This document shows positions 7,301-16,890 of a DNA stretch of 37,723 nt, piece after piece. A model generated the notes under the pieces. The model did not search any database. It was given only the letters and a program-made list of their open reading frames with translations, and was not told the origin of the DNA. Position numbers and translations under genes: made by a program. The first letter of the stretch is position 1. Each line of letters starts with the position of its first letter. Source of the DNA: Candidatus Altimarinota bacterium (GTDB lineage: Bacteria; Patescibacteriota; Gracilibacteria; BD1-5; UBA2023); NCBI GenBank assembly GCA_002747975.1, contig PDRA01000008.1, forward strand, positions 1 through 37,723, written 5' to 3'.

Positions 7301-8403
7301 TTATCTGTGACTCTCTCTTTGAACTCCTCGCAGAGAAGAGGGAGGAGGGCAGCAAAGGCCGCATCAAATTTCCTATGATCAAAAGAACTCTCACTCGTGT
7401 CTAAGCCTTCTTGGAAAAATTCGAGATCTTTTGTTTTTATAAAAACACCACTCGTGTTTTTTCGCGCCTCGGCAAGAAATGCTTCTCTGTGATATTTTCG
7501 CTGGCTTAGGAGAATAGGATCCAGGCTCGAATCAAAATAATTACTCTTATTTTCACCCGATCGAAAGAGTCCATTATCTCGTATGTATTCAAAAAAAGTA
7601 TTCTCAAGAAAATCCTCTTCTTCTCTGTCAGAAATAAGTCATTTTTCGACGGCGTCTTTGAGACTAATCTTCGGGAGAATACGTTCGATGGCCTGGCGCC
7701 TTTTTTCTGTATTTGGAATGCGATCGAGAAGAAGAGAAAGGACTTCTTCGTCAAAGTCTCAGGTTCACTCAAAAACGGCAAATTGCAGGAGGATTCTTTT
7801 TCGAGTTTCTTCGTCTATGCTCATCATATCGATTCCCATATCTGCAATATACTCGCTTATATGAGGTGTGGTAATGGTATGATCAAGAGTTGCAAAGAAA
7901 TCCATACTTCGGTTTATATTTCTTTTGAGGGCAGAGAGCTCATTTGCCGGGATTTCTTCGATAATATCTTGGATTTCATCGGCAGAGAGAGTATTTCCAC
8001 TGGCATCTTTGATCGTATATTTGGTCCAATATTTATGGAGATCTCGTTCGGCGAGTTCTCTCTTGAAGAGGGATTTTTGTATTTTGAGAATAATAAATGT
8101 TTTATTTTCAAGACAGTCATTGATGGTATCTTTGTCAATAGGATCGTTGGTATTATCGGCATCCTCTCGGAATTTCATATCAATATCATCGCGCAGTTCA
8201 TGTATCAATTCATCGTATTTCGCAGGATCATTGATAGCATCTCGAATTTTTGCATTGTCTTCGACTTTTTGTTTTTTTTCTATGCCGTCACTGATCCATT
8301 TGTAAACAGTGTTACTTTTTTCTTCTGGACTTCTTCATGTTTTTTCAGGCGTTTCCGAATTTTCAGGAGTATTTGGTATGTCGTCAAAATGATCGTTGCT
8401 CAT
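4351..8403 (-). CDS. Large conserved-looking protein of unknown function (1350 aa)
   Basis: A single open frame of 1350 codons once TGA is read as Gly; it starts MSNDHFDDIPN and stops at TAG (4351-4353). I do not recognise it. There is no signal peptide or membrane segment, so it is probably cytoplasmic. The N-terminal 60 residues are acidic and Pro/Thr/Ser-rich, suggesting a disordered head. The rest is rich in charged helices with interspersed strand-like stretches, for example around residues 380-460, and a Gly/Asp/Asn/Lys-rich turn segment near residue 670. No catalytic motif stands out. It is the last gene of a minus-strand group after queA and a tiny lipoprotein but has its own promoter at 8432-8460. 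At 4 kb it is the second-longest gene in the window, so it is unlikely to be trivial to the cell. Confidence 0.85.
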
Positions 8404-8431
8404 AGGAAATAAAGGTTAATAATACTTTGTT

Positions 8432-8460
8432 ATTATACACTATAAATACAAAAAGTGCAA
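8432..8460 (-). promoter_or_regulatory. Promoter of the 1350-residue protein gene
   Basis: On the minus strand TTGCAC (8460-8455), 17-bp spacer, perfect TATAAT (8437-8432). Expected start near 8425, giving a leader of about 22 bases without a Shine-Dalgarno sequence. Confidence 0.7.
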
Positions 8461-8499
8461 GTTTTTTTGAGATTGTTTTTGCTCCCACTTTTATTGCGT

Positions 8500-8673
8500 C
8501 TATTTTTCTGTTCCAAATGCGGATGGATCGACCGTTGCTTTGACTGGTTTTTTGGGTGTATTTTTTGGTGAGAGCGATTCTGGGTGTTTGACGGGTGATT
8601 TTTGCTCTGGATTCCCAGTACATGAACAAAGTATGTATACGCAAATAAGAGAAAAAGAGAGAAGTTTTGCCAT
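8500..8673 (-). CDS. Small predicted lipoprotein (57 aa)
   Basis: 57 residues starting MAKLLSFSL. A hydrophobic signal ends in lipobox ILCSC, followed by a Lys/Pro/Ser-rich mature peptide of about 37 residues with no defined fold. I chose the ATG at 8673 because it places the signal peptide at the N-terminus; a longer frame starting at 8739 would overlap queA and bury the signal. It lies 41 bases after queA and about 100 bases before the large gene. Small lipoproteins of this kind are common and hard to assign. Confidence 0.65.
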   Translation of the reverse strand: MAKLLSFSLICVYILCSCTGNPEQKSPVKHPESLSPKNTPKKPVKATVDPSAFGTEK

Positions 8674-8714
8674 AATAAAAAAAGAAAAAAGAAATAAATA
8701 ATTGTTTGTATCCT

Positions 8715-9857
8715 CTAATGAATGTACATGCCGTCTCAAAAACTATAAAACATATACGCGCCAGCGATTGCTTCCCTGTATCTTTCGAGGAGATTTTCTC
8801 TCCCGATAAGGCTTGAGATCAGCAGAAGCAGAGAGGACTCTGGGAGGTGAAAATTGCTGACTACTTCATCGACAATCTTCCATTGGTATCAAGGAAAAAT
8901 GTAGGCTCTGGTTGAAAATTGTATTTCATTTTCTTGTTCGCTGACATTTTCTATCCATTTTGGATCAGATGTTTGACTTTGTGCATCCCAGTATTGCTGA
9001 GACTCATGTGAGAGTTTTGACTTGAAATCGGGGCTCATATGTCGCCAGAGTGCTGGGAGGGATTCGAGTGTACGGCATACGGTAGTACCAACCGCCAAGA
9101 GCGGATGTCCGGCTTTTTTTTCTTCGAAAATATATTCAAAAAGCGAATACGGAATGCTGGCTGTTTCGCTGTGAATCTTGTACTCTCGTATATCGTTTGT
9201 ATTGATTGTTTGGAAGGTTCCAAGTCCGATGTGGAGTGTGATATTCTTGGTACGACAGGGAAGCTTACCCATAAGCGCATCGGTAAAGTGAAGCGAAGCA
9301 GTAGGAGCCGCAACTGAGCCATCTTTTTTGGCGAATATACTCTGGTAGTCTTTTTCTTTTTCTCTGCTATATTCGATATAGGGTGGAAGTGGGAGATTGC
9401 CATAGGTTTCGAGGAAATGGTCGATATTTCCCGGATGTATCTCTATAATTCTTCCCACATCACTGGTATCTTTGATCTCGAGCACATAATCTCCCACAAA
9501 AAACCGACTTCATACTTTTATCTTTTTTCCTGGTCGAACCAGTGCTTCAAATGTATTGTTTCCTGTATCTTTGAGAAAAAATATTTCTCCTTCTTTGAGT
9601 CTTTTTTGTTCTTGCAAGGGAGTTGTATATTTGATATTTTCAAGTGGTACTCGAGCTCGAATCACTTTCGAATTATTAAAAAAAAGTGTATGCTCTGGAG
9701 TCAGCCACTTGTCTAAATTCCAAAATGTGGTATCAGCTTCTTTTTTTCCTGTTTTTTTGTCTATAACCATAACGAGCCCATCATGGGCTGGATGGCGAGC
9801 CTTATGGGCAATTTTTTCTTTTGGCAGGTCAAAAGTGTAATCAGAGAGTTGATACAT
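8715..9857 (-). CDS. queA: S-adenosylmethionine:tRNA ribosyltransferase-isomerase
   Basis: Transfers and isomerises the ribosyl moiety of SAM onto 7-aminomethyl-7-deazaguanine in tRNA to form epoxyqueuosine, the penultimate step of queuosine synthesis. The 380-residue protein starts [17 protein letters not shown]. It keeps the family motifs [31 protein letters not shown] and a C-terminal SFGDGMYIH. The last motif contains a TGA-coded Gly where homologues have Gly in the YGD signature. The length is slightly above the usual 340-360. It heads a minus-strand group with a small lipoprotein and is divergent from the TPR lipoprotein operon across 89 bases. No other queuosine gene is in the window, so the base may be salvaged. 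Confidence 0.95.
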
Positions 9858-9912
9858 AGGCGAGTATGACGACTTTGTGGCTTACAAAATAAAAAAATGG
9901 GTAAGAGAAGTT

Positions 9913-9940
9913 TTGCAAAAAAAGAATTTTTGTATATTAT
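9913..9940 (+). promoter_or_regulatory. Promoter of the TPR lipoprotein-sufS-sufU operon
   Basis: TTGCAA (9913-9918), 16-bp spacer, TATTAT (9935-9940). Only six bases separate the -10 from the ATG at 9947, so transcription should start at or within a base or two of the start codon. This predicts a leaderless mRNA. Confidence 0.6.
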
Positions 9941-9946
9941 AGCGAT

Positions 9947-11449
9947 ATGCAATTTTTTACAAAATATTTTTTACATTTTCTTTTGTTTTTTGGTGTTTTT
10001 CTCTTGAGCGCCTGTGTTCCACAGCCAAAAGATACACAAGAAGAAATCGATTATTTAACTGGAGATATTTCAGGTTCTGGTATAGAAATTGATTCAAAAG
10101 CCCATCAAATCACTATTGATGAGGCGGAAAAAGTGCGACTGGCGCTTCAGCGAAAACAGCAGATTTCTACGATTCGAAAGGGGGATTATATGATTGCAAA
10201 AAATCAACCAAAACAGGCTCTTGGATACTACTTGTTTGTTTTAAAAAAAATTCCAGACGATATTGTGCTTCTGCGTAAAATCGCTCACAGCTATTTCCTG
10301 CTCAAGGATTGGAAAAATGCCTACTCTTTTTATATTCGTGTGCCTCGATCTGAGCTTTCAGATGCCCAGAGAGATGAGATGTTCAAGAGTTTATTTTATC
10401 AAAAAAATCAGGGGAGTACAAAAAAAGAACTCGATACGCTGGCAGAATCGCTCCCAAAAGAGGCTCTTTATTATTCGACTTTGCACCCGTGTTTTTCTGG
10501 AGAAAATGCCTGTCGGCGCAGTATCAATGCGTATAAATGAGGCAATGAAAAACTAACAGCTCTCAAAAAAATTCTCAAAGATGTTGACTATGTCAGCCCA
10601 ACGACATCGTATCGACAATTTCGTCTTGCAGTCGGACTCTATGAGCAAAATATGTATCATCTTTCTTCTCTTTTTGCTGGGAGTCTTCTCAAGAATAATC
10701 CCAGCTATACTGAAGCAAAAAAGTTGCAGTGATTCTCTCTCTATGAGCTTGGTCGCTATGAAGCGGCAAAGAAAATTCTTCTCTCATATCTCGACAATGA
10801 TTCGGAAGATTTAGAAGTTATTATTCGACTTGGAGAGATTTTTACCTATCAAGAAGATTATAATCAAGCGATTCTCTACCTCAATAATGCGATCAATGCT
10901 GGCTACAAGCCAAAGACACTTCTCGAGCGACGCCTCGCGTACAACTATGCAAAACTTGATGATCTGGGTTCCATGGAAAAAGTCCTCTCATATCTGATGC
11001 AAGAAGAAGATGCGACCGAAGATGATTTTGCTGTTGCGATCTCTCTGGCTCTCTCAAAAAAACAATATACCAAAGCCTATGCTTGGTCCTATGAATGACT
11101 CCAGCGATTCAATGGGTCAAAAATACTGATCCCACTCTACTTGCAATCAACGCGCCTTTCTCATCAGCTCTCTGATGGTGAGCGATATCTAGAAACCCTC
11201 ACACCAGAGGTTCGAGCACTGCCGCTGGTGCGACTTGAAGAGGCAATTCTTCGTTATGAAAAATCCGATCTTGAGTGAGCAAAACAGATTTTTCAATCTC
11301 TTGTTGATTTTGATGCTGGTGCTGATTTTGGGATCGAGTCAAAGGAGTATCTTGATAGAATCAATCTTGAAGAAATTGCTCATTCATATGAATCATCTGG
11401 TACAACAAATGATGATAGTTATGAGTTTGATCCTGATTTCTGGAAATAA
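9947..11449 (+). CDS. TPR-repeat lipoprotein
   Basis: 500-residue predicted lipoprotein: N-terminal hydrophobic signal, lipobox LLSAC with Cys at about residue 23. The mature part is all-helical with tetratricopeptide-like units, clearest at residues 85-130 (GDYMIAKNQPKQALGYY, then LLRKIAHSYFLLKDWKNAY) and at about 225-345 (LYELGRYEAAKKIL, then LGEIFTYQEDYNQAILYL). TPRs usually scaffold protein complexes, so this is probably a surface-anchored adaptor, with the partner unknown. Glycines such as those in AYKGGNEK and AWSYEG are TGA-coded; the stop is TAA. sufS starts 18 bases later and sufU follows, but a functional link to Fe-S assembly is not obvious and co-transcription may be coincidental. 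Confidence 0.85.
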
Positions 11450-11467
11450 TTTTTTTATTTTTTTTCT

Positions 11468-12682
11468 ATGTTTCAAAACGACTTTCCAATTTTTCAAAAC
11501 CATCCTGATTTGGTTTTTCTTGATTCGGCAGCCAGCGCTCAAAAGCCATCACACGTGATAGAGGGGATGCGTTCATATTTTGAAAATTCATATGCCAATA
11601 TTCATCGAGGTGCCTACGATCTTTCGATGGATTCATCGATGCTCTATGATACAGCAAAGCAAAAAGTTGCTTCATTTCTTGGGGCAGAAAATCGCAGTGA
11701 AATCGTATTTACTTACAATGCGACCTATGCCCTCAATCTTATTGCTCGATCACTTATAAAGTCAAAAATGCTCCAGAAAGGTGATATAATTCTCCTCTCA
11801 AAACTCGATCATCATGCTAATATTGTCCCATGGCAGATTATAAAAGATGAATATGGAGTCCATATAGATTGGATAGATGTCGATGCAAATTGAGCTCTTG
11901 ATTATAGCTCTCTTGAAGCAAAAATCCCTCATGCCAAACTCCTGGCGATAACAGGCGCTTCAAATGTCACTGGAGAGATTACTGATCTGAATCGAGTCAA
12001 GGATTTGCTGGATACTCTTCCAGAGCGTCCATTGTTTCTCGTTGACGCAAGTCAGCTGTTTCCTCATATGCCGGTCGATGTACAGGCACTTGGAATTGAT
12101 TTTTTTGTAGGAACTGGACACAAGGTCATGAGTGATACAGGTATTGGATTTTTTTATGCACCAAAATCACTTCTGCGGGAGATGAATCCAGCTTTTTGTG
12201 GTGGATGAGCGATCAATGGAGTTTCTATAGATGAGTATTTGCCAGCTGGTTTACCGTTTCGTCATGAGCCTGGAACACCGCATATTGCAGGGGCGGTCTC
12301 ACTGCTTTCTGCACTTGAATATATAGAGAATATTGGTTGATACAGCACAGTAGGGAAGTATGAAAATGAGCTGATAGCACACGCATTTTCTTATTGCAAA
12401 AATTTGCCAAAAGGAGTTCGGCTCATTGGATGTGATGAAAATACTCGGCGAGTTTGAGTCTTTTCTTTTGTTTTTGATGGGCATCATCCAAGTGATGTAG
12501 CAGAGTTTCTAGCTGATGCAAATATTTGCGTTCGTGCTGGTCACCACTGTGCTGAGCCCCTTCATAATGCGATTTGAGTGGGAGCTTCACTTCGTATGAG
12601 TCTGTATATCTACAATACAAAATCCGATATTGATCGATTTTTTGAAGCCCTTTCTTCCTTTTTTGATACTTTTTCTCTCTAA
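11468..12682 (+). CDS. sufS: SufS-type cysteine desulfurase
   Basis: PLP-dependent removal of sulfur from cysteine for Fe-S cluster assembly (class V aminotransferase, group II). The 404 residues match the family. Visible are FLDSAASAQKP at the N-terminus, HHANIVPW with the cofactor-stacking His, the PLP Lys in GTGHKVMSDTGIGF (about residue 221), and the catalytic Cys in the group II motif RAGHHCAEP (about residue 360), followed by GVGASLRMS. TGA-coded Gly occurs in FCGGG and GVGAS. It lies between the TPR lipoprotein and a SufU-like scaffold gene that starts seven bases after its TAA. sufB, sufC and sufD are not in the window. Confidence 0.95.
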
Positions 12683-12688
12683 AAAAAT

Positions 12689-13102
12689 ATGAATTCAAAT
12701 GAACTTATCATCGCTTACTCCAGAAATACTCCAAATAAATATCGAATGGAACATCCGACGATTTCATATGTTGAAGATAATAGGGTTTGCTCAGATCAGG
12801 TAGAAGTATTTTTGAAAATAGAAGATGGTAAATTGACCGACTTCTCATTCGATGGTTATATGTCTATTGTTGCGACCGCTTGCGTGGCGATTACTGGGGA
12901 GATTCTTGCCAGCGAGCAGACCCCAGTTGATGCTATTTTAGAACTCGATGAGCGGTTTGTATTTGAGAATATTGGAGATGATATCTCACCACGGCGACGG
13001 TATGCTTCATTGATTGGACTACTTGCTATCAAAAATGCGATACGACAGTGGAAAGGAGATGATTTTCGAGAGGACTTTAGTGATATAGAAGTCGAGAAAT
13101 AA
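12689..13102 (+). CDS. sufU: SufU/IscU-like Fe-S scaffold or sulfur-acceptor protein, third Cys missing
   Basis: 137 residues related to NifU N-terminal/SufU proteins, which take sulfur from SufS and build Fe-S clusters. RVCSDQVEVFLKIEDGKL (from about residue 32) matches the first ligand region (NPxCGD-type) and ATACVAITGEIL (about residues 63-74) the second, including an aligned Cys. At the third position, where the family has a Cys before A-x-L, the sequence reads RRRYASLIGLLA, with Tyr instead of Cys. The Asp after the first Cys is shifted (CSD rather than CGD). Its place seven bases behind sufS supports a partnership with SufS. With two of three canonical cysteines it may be a sulfur relay rather than a full scaffold. 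Confidence 0.8.
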   Translation: MNSNELIIAYSRNTPNKYRMEHPTISYVEDNRVCSDQVEVFLKIEDGKLTDFSFDGYMSIVATACVAITGEILASEQTPVDAILELDERFVFENIGDDISPRRRYASLIGLLAIKNAIRQWKGDDFREDFSDIEVEK

Positions 13103-13115
13103 GGAGTCTTTCATC

Positions 13116-13140
13116 AAAAAACCCACCGCTTTGCGGTGGG
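13116..13140 (-). terminator. Terminator of the VirB6-like gene
   Basis: Perfect 8-bp stem CCCACCGC (13122-13129) with GCGGTGGG (13133-13140), loop of three. On the minus strand it is followed by six T (A run at 13116-13121), so it terminates the minus-strand gene ending at 13148. It also lies just after sufU on plus but lacks a T tail in that direction. Confidence 0.85.
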
Positions 13141-13147
13141 GGAAATG

Positions 13148-15400
13148 CTATGGATTTTGACCTCCTCAAGGATTTTGATTTCAGTTTTGACCTCAAGTTT
13201 GGTCTCAGGATTGATCTCCAGTTTGATCTCAGGATTGATCTCCAGTTTGATCTCAGGATTGATCTCAAGAGCGATCTCATGCCAGATTTCTCGCTTCCTG
13301 TGTTACATTAAAGGTTTTCGCTCATCGATACCCTGTTCAGTTTTCTCTTCCATTCCATCATCGGTGGTATGCGAGAAGAATTTCTTCCTGCTGAGAATTT
13401 AGATTCTTAGGATCAAGCTCACTTAGGTTGAGGTCATTATTGATACTTCTGTATACATCGTCTCAAAAAGCCTCTTTTAATGAATTTGCGTTTGCGCCAA
13501 CAAAGCTCTTAGCAACATCTTTGAACCAGGTCGGATTTCAATTTTTTATAATTTGAACTGAATTTTGTGCTGGTTTGATATTCTGAACAGTCTTGTTTGT
13601 ATTAAAATAATGCTGAATATTATTTGCTTCATTGGCTTGTCTTTGTGCATTTTGCGTCAGTGTCTGTCTTGTTTCGGGAGTAATTGTATCATCTTTGTTC
13701 ATCATTTTGTACCAGCTACTTGCACGATACGAGTCCTCAACTTTTCTTTCCATTGCATATCCAACTGAGTCAACTGCTTTTTTTACTCATTTAATACTTC
13801 CAAATCATGGAACTTTGATAGCGTGAGCTGGGAAGCCTTTTGCCGCACTTACAAGATCTTTTCCAGCATTTTCGACCGGTGTAATAACCTTTTTAGCAGT
13901 TTTACTGATATTTTTGGCTGCCATAAATGCAATCCAGACAAATATAATAGCAATAAGATCGAGGAATATTACGCCAAAGGCTGAACCAACCGCTGAAAAG
14001 ACTCCAATAGTCGTATTTGCACTTTCGGCTTCTTGTCCATCGGTGCTAACAGATCCTCCATACCATTTCATGTCAATACCTCCAAATGAGAATGTTGTCA
14101 CCACAATTTCCTCTCCATCTCCTTTCTTTTCGATTTCTCTTTTGATCGAATTGTTTGGATTTCACATGAGACTTGCAATTTTACATCCCCCCTCTTTTCT
14201 GAGCTGTTCAATATTACATGGCTCCTTATTACTTTGTTTGCTTTCACTTCCATTATTGAGTGCATTGATAAGAATAAGACCAAAAGAGAGGACAAGCCCT
14301 ACAATGGCTGGTAAAAATACAAGTCCAAGAAATTCTCGCACAGAAAATGTATCTTCGTCATCCAGTCACTTGGTACTATCCTTAAAAACAAACCCAAAGG
14401 TAAAGAGCGGTGAAAATATGGCATACGCCCACAGTTTGAAGACTCGTAAAAAGAGTACAAAGGTCAGAGCTATCAGCATCACTCCAAATATCAAGAACAT
14501 GACCGCTCAAACAAGTCACTTATGAACAATAGCAGCAGCCGTCTTAATGGCATTAGCTGTTGTTGGGATACTTTTTACTTCATGCATTCGAAAGACTCAA
14601 TAGGCATAGATAACAAGGTTTCCATAGATTCCTCATACATCTCTGCTAAATTGTTTTGGACTGACATATTCTTGCTTTTCATTACACAGAGATACTTCTT
14701 TTTCGGTATCAGGATTTCCAGAGGCAATACATTTTGGGATTTGTCATTTGGTCCACCATGTATCTTTTTCATCCTGACCAATTGTTTCCATAGGAATAGA
14801 GAGTACCGAAGCAGTAAGTACTGTTGAGACGGAGATCGCCCACTGTACTGCCCACCAAGTAAAAGGAACCATAAGTATCCCGACAACCAGTCGAGGCAAG
14901 AGTGCTCTGTATCCATATTTTTCACTGTTAAACATCGTCATCACTGCCACGATAATAAGAGCAATGGCGTAGATGAAGTAGATGATATTTGAAACAGTTA
15001 TCCAGAGTTTATAGAGATACTCTCGAAGTCAAAAAAGATCACCACTGGTCCAGTCTGGTGAGAGGAGCCAACCAACAATACCAACGGCAACACTGGCAAT
15101 AGAAGTAATAAGTCCTAAGAAAAAGTTTATTCCGCTAATAATGAGATTCATCGTCTCTTCCCAATTGTTGTCTCCTGGAGTTTCTTTTTGGGTATTTGTA
15201 TTTGTTGGAGGTGTTGGATTTGTCTGTGCTCCTCCTTGTGCATATGTCTGGCTTACTCCCAGAGTATATGTGCTTATTTCGATGCCAGCTATACCTTCCT
15301 GAGAAGTTGAAGTTTCTGGGAGAGAGACATCTCCAAAAAAGAGTCCAAACCCAGAGACGACAAGGAGAAAAAGAAAAATAGATTTTTGAAAGAATTTCAT
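13148..15400 (-). CDS. Polytopic membrane protein, VirB6/TrbL-like
   Basis: 750 residues. An N-terminal hydrophobic signal segment (1-25) is followed by a Thr/Pro/Asn linker, then hydrophobic segments near 84-113, 133-158, 165-200, 275-325, 338-365 and 465-497, and a soluble charged C-terminal half. This plan (signal, multispan core, long hydrophilic tail) resembles VirB6/TrbL channel components of type IV secretion systems; the resemblance is by architecture and neighbourhood, not by a diagnostic motif. Four VirB2-like genes lie 4 kb downstream on the other strand. The C-terminus is a Gly-Asp-Gln-Ser/Thr repeat tail in which most glycines are TGA; the stop is TAG at 13148-13150. At least ten other TGA codons are read through. 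No VirB4-type ATPase is in the window. Confidence 0.75.
13190..13280 (-). repeat. Tandem GDQ(S/T) codon repeats rich in TGA
   Basis: A 24-bp unit (two tetrapeptides, Gly-Asp-Gln-Thr and Gly-Asp-Gln-Ser) is repeated about three times with degenerate edges, coding the extreme C-terminus of the VirB6-like protein. One Gly of each pair is TGA, the other GGA. On the plus strand it appears as alternating TTTGATCTCAGG and ATTGATCTCCAG. Confidence 0.9.
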
Positions 15401-15423
15401 AAGAGAAAATTAGTTATGTTTCT

Positions 15424-15452
15424 ATTAAATCATATTTTCTCTTTTTTTGCAA
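15424..15452 (-). promoter_or_regulatory. Promoter of the VirB6-like gene
   Basis: Minus strand TTGCAA (15452-15447), 17-bp spacer, TTTAAT (15429-15424); expected start near 15417, leader about 17 bases. Confidence 0.5.
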
Positions 15453-15482
15453 AGGTTTTTTTGCCTTTTTAATAAAAATGTA

Positions 15483-15510
15483 TTGACTTTAATGTTTATA
15501 TAATTATAAT
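15483..15510 (+). promoter_or_regulatory. Promoter of the 137-residue orphan gene
   Basis: TTGACT (15483-15488), 16-bp spacer, perfect TATAAT (15505-15510); expected start about 15517, leader about 21 bases. Confidence 0.65.
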
Positions 15511-15537
15511 ATATGTTATATATAACAGTATGAGTCT

Positions 15538-15951
15538 ATGCTTATAAACAAAGAACCCGCCTATGTCTTTGCGAGGATGCTTCCTCCAGATGCCCCAGAA
15601 CTCAAACCAACGAGGCTTAATGCGCCGCGTATGAGAAATATTTTTACATACAAAGACAAAAGTTATGAAGTCCTCACTCATGGAAGCTCTGCTCAGTGTG
15701 GATGAGAGTGATTTCAACCCCAGTATGAAGAACAAAAAATATACAATCTCAACCAACATAGGCCCATGTATGCCAATACCCCATGAATTGTAATGGGAGT
15801 TGCACTCTATGTGGATCACATTTGTCGAGGTTTTGTACCAAATACAACTCCTCCGGCGATCGAGGAGGTTGTACAAATGGCACAAAAATACATCGATGCT
15901 TCTCCATCGCCGGATGATTTTTTGCTCGATAGAGAAGAATTTTGATTGTAA
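15538..15951 (+). CDS. Hypothetical protein (137 aa)
   Basis: A 137-residue frame that exists only if TGA is Gly: four TGA codons lie inside it and it ends at TAA. I do not recognise it. It starts MLINKEPAYVFARMLPPDA and contains two cysteines near the middle (SSAQCGGEGFQ and VDHICRGFVP) and a helical, acidic C-terminus. There is no signal peptide. A strong promoter precedes it, and it converges on a membrane protein gene only six bases beyond its stop. Promoter, length and typical codon use argue that it is real; function unknown. Confidence 0.65.
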
Positions 15952-15957
15952 GAAGAG

Positions 15958-16887
15958 CTAAAAAGTAGATTCTAGTTTTTCTTGTTCTTCTTTTCGAAGG
16001 AGATCATTTTCTTTACAGGTGATATAGGCCTCATGCCAGAGAGCGTAGACAAAAATTTCGAGTGTGGAATTGAGATGTGTAATGAAAATAAAGAGAATGA
16101 CAGATACAATTCCCAGTACGATAAGAAAGGTAATTTTCGCGAATGCAACGGTAAAAAAAGTAAGTCCAGTGACAATAACAAATGGGAGAAGGAGAAAGGC
16201 TCAGCCGACTAAGATCACTCGAAAATAGAGTAAAAAGTTTGTAAAATACAGTCTTGTCGTGATGCCTATATTTCGAAATGCCATCTCTGTTGATGCTGAG
16301 AGAGAGGCAATTCAGCGTTTGTTTTCGAGGACAACACAAAACGGAGCATACGAAATAAAAATATTAACCAAAAAAGAAAAAACCAAATACACACTCATAA
16401 TAATGGTAATAAGCCAAAAAAAGCCATCTCCAAAAATCCTCAAAAGAAAAATATAAAATGTGATAATAGTAACAGGATGAAAAATAGCTGTCATATTTTG
16501 GATTTCAAACATTGGCAAAAAATGTGAAAGTCCATCAAAAAATCCCTGCCATGATCGATGCAGTAGGCTTTTATTATTTTTTTTGTAGCTGTCCATCATT
16601 TCTATGATGCCACCGATAGAGATAGCGTGTAAAATGATAAATCCGAAGAAGATAATACTCACAGTAGTAACAACAAGTACCACATAATCTTGGTGCAAAA
16701 AGTCAATAATCACTTTGAGAGCAGAATCCTGCCATCAAAGAAGAAAAACCAATGCAAAAATAACTTGATAGGTAAGAACAAGTACCAGCCAAGCCGTTCC
16801 AAATAAGGCTGGAACGAAGTTAAGTTTTTTGAGTGAGTGAAACTCTGTAACGAGTGACCAGGCATTAAGTATATTTTTTTCTTTCAT
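15958..16887 (-). CDS. Polytopic membrane protein
   Basis: 309 residues, strongly hydrophobic, with about six membrane segments: around 30-52, 66-95, 120-145, 150-180, 205-240 and 245-275. The C-terminus is a charged helix (ENDLLRKEEQEKLEST) probably in the cytoplasm. I recognise no specific family; the plan resembles uncharacterised six-span membrane proteins rather than an ABC permease, because the EAA loop of binding-protein-dependent permeases is not visible. It starts three bases after the stop of the solute-binding protein gene, so the two are co-transcribed and may work together. Stop TAG. TGA-coded Gly occurs in FLLGWQD and LVGGAFLL. Confidence 0.8.
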
Positions 16888-16890
16888 AGA

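Noticed and set aside
13136-13402. 88-codon plus-strand frame over the 24-bp repeats, Ser/Ile/Leu-rich
   Set aside because: It is the antisense of the GDQ repeat tail of the VirB6-like gene; the minus frame is contiguous with a real protein.
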